Shown here one piece after another: positions 9,907 through 13,548 of a stretch of 13,548 nucleotides of DNA. Each line of letters opens with the position of its first letter. Within the stretch, counting starts at the first letter, position 1. The notes below the pieces were generated by a model. It was not told the DNA's origin. It saw only the letters and a list, made by a program, of their open reading frames with translations, and did not search any database. The stretch is from an uncultured Gammaproteobacteria bacterium (GTDB lineage Bacteria > Pseudomonadota > Gammaproteobacteria > UBA9214). Both the position numbers and the translations under genes were made by a program. The DNA lies in the NCBI GenBank assembly GCA_905480305.1, contig CAJQPV010000276.1, positions 1 through 13,548 of the forward strand. Direction: 5' to 3'.

Positions 9907-9995
9907 CTCCATTCACTCCGAAATTTATTCCTGAAATTCAATTAGTTATAGAATTCCACCCTGACGTTACTGCATCGAACTTCCTGTCCGGGAAC

Positions 9996-10015
9996 AAAAA
10001 ACCCCGCATTCGGGG
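9996..10015 (-). terminator. First leader terminator
   Basis: On the minus strand CCCCG-AATG-CGGGG (5 G/C pairs) is followed by six T. It ends a transcript expected from the promoter at 10070-10097, about 70 nt long. Confidence 0.8.
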
Positions 10016-10065
10016 CTCAGCCAGGCAATGTGGGCACTCCAGACACCCACATTTACCGGAGTGGC
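9996..10065 (-). ncRNA. Candidate small RNA or attenuator leader upstream of rimP
   Basis: Between a good promoter and a strong terminator lie about 70 nt with no long reading frame. Visible structures in the minus-strand RNA are a small CCGG/CCGG hairpin (10065-10068 with 10056-10059), a perfect 8-bp stem AATGTGGG/CCCACATT (10046-10053 with 10027-10034) with an 11-nt loop containing GGAGTG, and the terminator. The sequence CACTCCGG (10056-10063) can instead pair with CTGGAGTG (10035-10042) in that loop over 8 bp with one G-U, either as a pseudoknot or as an alternative fold. An 11-codon frame beginning ATG 10052 and ending TGA 10017 also fits inside, without a ribosome site. It may be a free small RNA, an attenuation leader for the operon, or both. 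I do not recognise an RNA family. Confidence 0.45.
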
Positions 10066-10069
10066 CGGT

Positions 10070-10097
10070 ATTTTACACACATGTATAACTACGTCAA
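10070..10097 (-). promoter_or_regulatory. Sigma70-type promoter of the rimP leader
   Basis: On the minus strand TTGACG (10092-10097) and TAAAAT (10070-10075) are separated by 16 bp, each matching consensus at 5 of 6 positions. The predicted start is near 10063-10066. It lies about 50 bp past the stop of the DUF928 gene and is the best-matching two-hexamer promoter I found in the window. Confidence 0.7.
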
Positions 10098-10144
10098 TGC
10101 GCCGACTGAAACAGTGAAACGGCGACCGCACGGCCAGCCGGGTA

Positions 10145-10855
10145 TTATTTTTCCGCTACTGCCTGCAGACCCACCTGATCGAGCAAGGATGCGCGGATAT
10201 CGACCAATTCGGAATCCGCTGGCGCTGCTTCAATCATCGCAGATATAGTGTCCAGTGCGTCATACCAAAGGCCCTCATTGGCATAGACGGCAACCAGGTC
10301 TTTGCCATGGCTGCCTGCAATACGGCTGTTGGCTGCCTTGTCCGGCTCGATGCGCTCAACCACACCGCTGGCGATGACATCCGTTGAGCGGCTGTTTTCA
10401 TCCATGATCAGCGCCACTGACCACTGATAAGGCACCCCCGGTTGCAGCGTGATATTGTGATCGGCCAGGTCCAGGTGCTGGACCCCGGAAACCTTGACCG
10501 CACCCGTCTCGACCTCCAGCAACGGGTCAATCGCCGCATCATCAATGATGGCAAATTCTATGTGTGCAGCCACCGGAGAATGCGCATACCAGTACAGCCT
10601 TGGTTGTGCTTTCGTCGTCAGACCAACGTGATCAGGCGCCAGTACCTGCAATTCCGGCATATCCCCGCCGGTACCCCGGGTTCCCCCACCTACCCTCGCC
10701 TGGGGCGCGCCTCGCTGGGGAGGCTGATAGACGAAGGCCGACTTGCCGGCCTGCATGTCTGCACCGGCTGCTGGCACACACACCGAGGTAGCTGCCAGCA
10801 ACACGGCCACCCTCATAAACAGCCCCGCCTTTACCACATATAGATAACCCGTCAT
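10145..10855 (-). CDS. Secreted DUF928-family protein
   Basis: A 236-residue protein with an N-terminal signal peptide (hydrophobic about 15-27, likely cleavage after AAGA at residue 32), so periplasmic or exported. The mature part matches the DUF928 family pattern: RGAPQARVGGGTRG (48-61), LAPDHVGLT (72-80), PRLYWY (85-90), PLLE (111-114), YQWSVAL (143-149) and RSTDVIASG (156-164). The C-terminal 55 residues look helical (YANEGLWYDALDTISAM). The function of DUF928 proteins is not known to me; in other genomes I recall them near CHASE2-type cyclase or FecR-like genes. Start chosen at ATG 10855 with AGGAG 6 nt upstream; ATG 10816 would give a shorter signal peptide but has no ribosome site. It is divergent from the Crp-family gene across a repeat-bearing 201-bp region, which suggests shared regulation. 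Confidence 0.85.
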   Translation of the reverse strand: MTGYLYVVKAGLFMRVAVLLAATSVCVPAAGADMQAGKSAFVYQPPQRGAPQARVGGGTRGTGGDMPELQVLAPDHVGLTTKAQPRLYWYAHSPVAAHIEFAIIDDAAIDPLLEVETGAVKVSGVQHLDLADHNITLQPGVPYQWSVALIMDENSRSTDVIASGVVERIEPDKAANSRIAGSHGKDLVAVYANEGLWYDALDTISAMIEAAPADSELVDIRASLLDQVGLQAVAEK

Positions 10856-10970
10856 GACCTTCTCCTGATTCGCATACACAAACACATTAATAATCACCTG
10901 AGTCATAAAAATAGCAGTTTTGGACAGCCCTTGCAGACAATCACAGGAAAATGACACACTTCCTGCTCGA

Positions 10971-11026
10971 CTACCCTGCAAGCTGCAGGGTAGCTGGCCA
11001 ATCAAGCTGCAGGGTAGCTGGCCAAT
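10971..11026. repeat. Perfect 24-bp tandem duplication with an inverted half-site
   Basis: The unit from 10979 to 11002 is repeated exactly at 11003-11026 (CAAGCTGCAGGGTAGCTGGC then CAAT). Just before it, CTACCCTGCA (10971-10980) is the exact reverse complement of TGCAGGGTAG, which occurs in both copies (10984-10993 and 11008-11017). The motif is thus present three times, once inverted and twice direct. It occupies the space where the upstream part of the crp-like gene's promoter should be, so it may be an operator, a hairpin-forming leader element, or a simple recent duplication. Confidence 0.9.
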
Positions 11027-11056
11027 ATTGAATCATAATTACCGGGGATATTTACC

Positions 11057-11701
11057 ATGCTGGAAGATGTCGCCATTTTTTCCGGGCTAAGCCAGGATGA
11101 CCTGGAACTCCTCGAACACCACATGGTGACGCGGTCCTTCCAGAAAAACACCATCATCATCAATGAAGGCGATGAAGCCAGCTCATTCTTCATCATTATC
11201 AAAGGCGCTGTAAAGGTCTTCCTGAGCAACGAAGAAGGCAAGGAAATTATCATCAACGCGCAGGGTGCGGGTGACCATTTTGGCGAGCTGGCACTGCTTG
11301 ACGACGCCCCGCGCTCAGCCTCTGTGATCACCACCGAAAAATCAACCATCGGTGTCATCGCCAAGGAAGATTTCCATAAGCTACTGGCGAAAAACACCGA
11401 CCTCTCACTAAACCTCATCCGTGAATTGACGCGACGTGTGCGCTTACTGAGCGACAATGTAAGGTCCCTTGCACTGATGGATGTCTATGGCCGGGTTGCC
11501 AAAATTCTGCTGGACATGGCACAGGAAGAAGATGGAATAATGGTCATCAACAAGCGTCCGACACAACAGGATATTGCCAATCATATTGGCGCTTCGCGTG
11601 AAATGGTGGCGCGCATTCTGAAAGACCTGACAACCGGCAACTACATCACCATTGATGGCAGGCGGCTGATCATCAACGAAAAGTTGCCGGACGCCTACTA
11701 G
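11057..11701 (+). CDS. Crp-family cyclic-nucleotide-type transcription regulator
   Basis: A 214-residue Crp/Fnr-family protein. The N-terminal beta-barrel (about 5-100) carries the phosphate-binding cassette GDHFGELALLDDAPRSASV (72-90) with Glu77, Arg86 and Ser87 matching cAMP-contacting residues of CRP. A dimerisation helix (about 112-138) follows, then a winged helix-turn-helix (about 167-205) whose recognition helix SREMVARIL keeps the Arg-Glu-x3-Arg pattern that in CRP reads TGTGA-N6-TCACA. There is no N-terminal Fnr cysteine cluster. The position of CRP Thr127, which contacts adenine, appears to be Leu131, while Ser128 is kept (Ser132), so the ligand may not be cAMP. The ATG at 11057 has GGGGA 8 nt upstream. 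It is divergent from the DUF928 gene and convergent with the small exported-protein gene. A vfr/crp-like global role is possible but not shown. Confidence 0.93.
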   Translation: MLEDVAIFSGLSQDDLELLEHHMVTRSFQKNTIIINEGDEASSFFIIIKGAVKVFLSNEEGKEIIINAQGAGDHFGELALLDDAPRSASVITTEKSTIGVIAKEDFHKLLAKNTDLSLNLIRELTRRVRLLSDNVRSLALMDVYGRVAKILLDMAQEEDGIMVINKRPTQQDIANHIGASREMVARILKDLTTGNYITIDGRRLIINEKLPDAY

Positions 11702-11716
11702 GCAAAACCATCCCGG

Positions 11717-11747
11717 CAGCGGCCCGCTTGACGAGCAGGCCCTGTTT
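11717..11747 (+). terminator. Probable terminator of the Crp-family gene
   Basis: A hairpin CAG-c-GGCC-c-GCT, loop TGACG, AGC-a-GGCC-CTG begins about 16 nt past the stop and is followed by a short TTT. The stem has a C/A mismatch and a bulge and the T-run is weak, so efficiency may be low. Confidence 0.4.
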
Positions 11748-11760
11748 AACTCAGCAACCG

Positions 11761-11985
11761 TCATTTTCTATCCGCACCACACCCGAGGTATCCGTCATCA
11801 TGAGCATGGTAGCGGGCTTGCTGCTGCAGTTGCGGATTTATCGGTTCAATCAACTGTTGCTGGTAGCCGTTTTTATCCATATCTGCCCTTACCAGCGTGC
11901 TTGAAAGTTGCAGCACCAACAGCAATACAGCCGGCGCTGACATCGCGGAAAACATTAACAACGATGTCAGTATTCGCTTCATCAT
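11761..11985 (-). CDS. Small exported protein of unknown function (74 residues)
   Basis: The frame starts at ATG 11985 with a strong ribosome site, GGAGG 7 nt upstream, and a second ATG directly follows. Residues 4-29 are hydrophobic after a Lys-Arg start, as in a signal peptide or single membrane anchor. A possible cleavage site follows VRA at residue 34. The rest is polar and Gln-rich (YQQQLIEPINPQLQQQARYH) with one Cys near the end. I do not recognise a family. It lies between the lytic transglycosylase gene, same strand and 155 bp upstream, and the convergent Crp-family gene. The ribosome site and signal-like N terminus make it a probable real gene, although short. Confidence 0.65.
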   Translation of the reverse strand: MMKRILTSLLMFSAMSAPAVLLLVLQLSSTLVRADMDKNGYQQQLIEPINPQLQQQARYHAHDDGYLGCGADRK

Positions 11986-12051
11986 GACAGATCCTCCCTT
12001 AAGTCTTTCTCCATGATTATTACCATAGGGGCAGGACTGCTGATTATCTGT

Positions 12052-12077
12052 GGAATATTCCGGCCGGATTTTGTCAA
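12052..12077 (-). promoter_or_regulatory. Palindromic site next to a -35-like TTGACA
   Basis: Two overlapping perfect 10-bp palindromes, GGAATATTCC (12052-12061) and TCCGGCCGGA (12059-12068), lie in the gap upstream of the small exported-protein gene. On the minus strand a consensus TTGACA (12072-12077) sits 3 bp away. No -10 is found at 16-18 bp spacing, so the promoter itself is uncertain; the palindromes could be an operator. Confidence 0.3.
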
Positions 12078-12140
12078 ATAATCACATTACGAAACCGGGG
12101 CTGTGCGGAGGAACAGACAGGTGAAACCGGTCGACGACGG

Positions 12141-13073
12141 CTACTTGATGCTGTAGGGTGATATATAGCCGTGGGTAAGGGCGCGTTCGTTACGTGCCTT
12201 TGCTTGCTGCCAAGCAGCTTGCTTCTTGCCCTGGCTCCTTTTGCTGGCCTTGCTTGTTGATGACTTGCTGATACCCCTGCGGGCGCGAATGTAATCCGCG
12301 TAGATATGCACGATGCGCCTTACATACTGGCGGGTTTCCTTGTAGGGCGGAATTCCCTTATATTTTTTCACTGCATGCTCACCGGCATTGTAGCCGGCAA
12401 GTACCAGTTTAATATTGCCGCGAAAGTGGTCGTCCAGCCAATTCAGGTAGGCCATGCCGCCTTGCAGGTTCTGCAACGGATTACGGATATCAGTGACACC
12501 GAAGCGTTTCGCAGTGGCCGGCATCAATTGCATCAGTCCACGCGCATTTTTCGGCGATTTTGCACGCGCATCAAAATTGGACTCGACCTGGATCAGCGAT
12601 AGCACCAGCTCCGGGTTCAAGTCATAGTAAGGCGCCATCAGGTGTACCCAGGTCGTGATCGTTTCACGATCCGGCGTGGATGCCACCAGTGGACAGGCCG
12701 GATCACCGGCATCTGATATTCCGTCAAGATGTTGCTGAAGCATCAGGCTGGCACTGACATCGCCGCGCTTTTCCGCATGACTGAACCAGCCAGCAGCGAG
12801 CGCATCATCGGGCGCCCGTCCCCAGCCATTCAGATACATTGCACCCAGGTGATAGGCCGCCTCGCCATCACCCTGTAATGCCGCCAGGCAGTACAACTCA
12901 TAGGCACGCCCGTAGTCCTGCGAAACACCCTCGCCGTTCTTGTAGCGAATCGCCTCTTCGCGCAGGTCAGCCGGCGGTGGCACCAGCGCACTCGCAGGTA
13001 CTGCAATCAGCAGCAACAGCCATGCCAGTCCCGCCAAAAATCGCCTGAAGGTCATAAAAACAAACCCCATCAT
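12141..13073 (-). CDS. Secreted lytic transglycosylase with SEL1-like repeats
   Basis: An exported enzyme predicted to cleave the MurNAc-GlcNAc bond of peptidoglycan. From ATG 13073 it has 310 residues. The signal peptide (hydrophobic about 11-26, cleavage after PASA at 29) is followed by two SEL1-like/TPR-type repeats (about 37-105; KNGEGVSQDYGRAYELY and YLNGWGRAPDDALAAGWF). A transglycosylase SLT domain (about 140-262) carries the catalytic Glu in QVESNFDA (Glu164), then GLMQLMP (179-185), AGYNAGEHAV (226-235) and YVRRI (250-254). A basic Ser/Lys/Gln-rich tail (264-298) may bind polyanionic wall material. Starts at 13073 and 13070 are both possible after AGG, and one at 13055 also gives a good signal peptide; the TTG at 13076 is unlikely. 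Its transcription is separate from the rimP operon. Which named Mlt/Slt class it belongs to cannot be decided here. Confidence 0.93.
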   Translation of the reverse strand: MMGFVFMTFRRFLAGLAWLLLLIAVPASALVPPPADLREEAIRYKNGEGVSQDYGRAYELYCLAALQGDGEAAYHLGAMYLNGWGRAPDDALAAGWFSHAEKRGDVSASLMLQQHLDGISDAGDPACPLVASTPDRETITTWVHLMAPYYDLNPELVLSLIQVESNFDARAKSPKNARGLMQLMPATAKRFGVTDIRNPLQNLQGGMAYLNWLDDHFRGNIKLVLAGYNAGEHAVKKYKGIPPYKETRQYVRRIVHIYADYIRARRGISKSSTSKASKRSQGKKQAAWQQAKARNERALTHGYISPYSIK

Positions 13074-13076
13074 CAA

Positions 13077-13434
13077 ACCTGTTCGTTATATATCTGCAAG
13101 AAACATTCCGAATAAAATATTTACTTATATATTACAGATAGATGCGTATATTCAAGAAATAAACAGCCAACGCCAATGTAAATATAGCTGACACCTTCAG
13201 CCGACCCTGCCCCGCGTCAGAACAGCAAATTCGCTATCAACTCAGGCGCGGGCGCAGCAAACAAGTGACACAGACACTGTATTGAAGACTTTACAGCTCA
13301 GAACGATGCCAGCAGAAATAACGCGTTTGTGATTTGAACGACGCCTGGAAAACAGTTTCAAGCGAGCTTTTTGGCGAACCGGCACGGTGGAACCGGCCGG
13401 GGATTTCCGTCAGAGCAGGTGACGAAAGAAAAAA
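13077..13434. other. Intergenic spacer between tRNA-fMet and the transglycosylase gene
   Basis: No protein gene or second tRNA is seen. The part next to the transglycosylase gene (13077-13160) is very AT-rich and probably holds its promoter; on the minus strand TTGAAT followed after 18 bp by TATATA is a weak candidate. The part next to the tRNA holds a T-rich stretch directly after the CCA end and GC-rich repeats of AACCGGC (about 13377-13400) that can form small hairpins but lack a following T-run. Confidence 0.5.
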
Positions 13435-13511
<77 letters not shown>

Positions 13512-13548
13512 TCAACGGCCGAGGAGTGTATCGAGTGCGGTGCAGTAA

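Noticed and set aside
9790..9912. Forty-codon minus-strand frame starting at ATG 9912, overlapping the start of rimP
   Set aside because: It passes through the second leader terminator; its GGAG is only about 3 nt from the ATG, and the peptide resembles nothing.
9870..9941. Extended rimP start at TTG 9941
   Set aside because: The added residues would be encoded by the terminator hairpin, and ATG 9869 has a good ribosome site and a family-like N terminus.
10935..10955. Possible CRP-type site near TCACA in the divergent region
   Set aside because: Only one half-site matches; the partner half has two of five positions.
11002..11457. Minus-strand frame opposite the Crp-family gene
   Set aside because: Serine-rich shadow of a strongly supported gene on the other strand.
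12121..12156. Eleven-codon plus-strand frame starting GTG after GGAGG
   Set aside because: Too short, overlaps the end of the transglycosylase gene, and no promoter is visible.

Overview
The window carries the conserved translation/RNA-metabolism operon of Gammaproteobacteria on the minus strand, in the order rimP-nusA-infB-rbfA-truB-rpsO-pnp. An initiator tRNA-fMet lies farther upstream on the same strand. Gene order and protein features (two AR repeats at the NusA C terminus, a long two-IF2_N IF2, a 697-residue PNPase) point to a gammaproteobacterium that is not a close relative of E. coli. A Chromatiales-like environmental lineage is a guess I cannot confirm.

Layout from high to low coordinates, the direction of most transcription: tRNA-fMet (13435-13511); a 358-bp spacer; a secreted SEL1-repeat/SLT lytic transglycosylase (12141-13073); a 74-residue exported protein of unknown function (11761-11985). 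Then comes a divergent pair: a Crp-family regulator on the plus strand (11057-11701) and a secreted DUF928 protein on the minus strand (10145-10855), separated by about 200 bp holding a perfect 24-bp tandem duplication with an extra inverted half. Next is a structured leader with a good sigma70-type promoter and two successive intrinsic terminators (about 9886-10097), then the seven-gene operon (9869 down to 1316) with a terminator at 1268-1295. Last are a glycine-zipper membrane protein with its own promoter and terminator (572-1102), a 315-bp spacer, and the start of an unidentified exported protein running off the left edge (1-256).

The operon genes work together. RimP and RbfA mature the 30S subunit, S15 is part of it, IF2 brings in initiator tRNA, TruB modifies tRNA U55, NusA controls pausing and termination, and PNPase degrades RNA. 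In enterobacteria metY sits directly before rimP. Here about 3.6 kb separates tRNA-fMet from rimP, and the position next to rimP is taken by a short transcript-like element ending in a terminator.

The most interesting part is that rimP leader. It may make a small RNA of about 70 nt, an attenuator for the whole operon, or both. It contains an 8-bp hairpin, a competing 8-bp pairing, an 11-codon reading frame ending just before the first terminator, and a second terminator ending 6 nt before the rimP ribosome binding site. The divergent Crp/DUF928 promoter repeats are the second-best target. Most of the rest is ordinary core genome.
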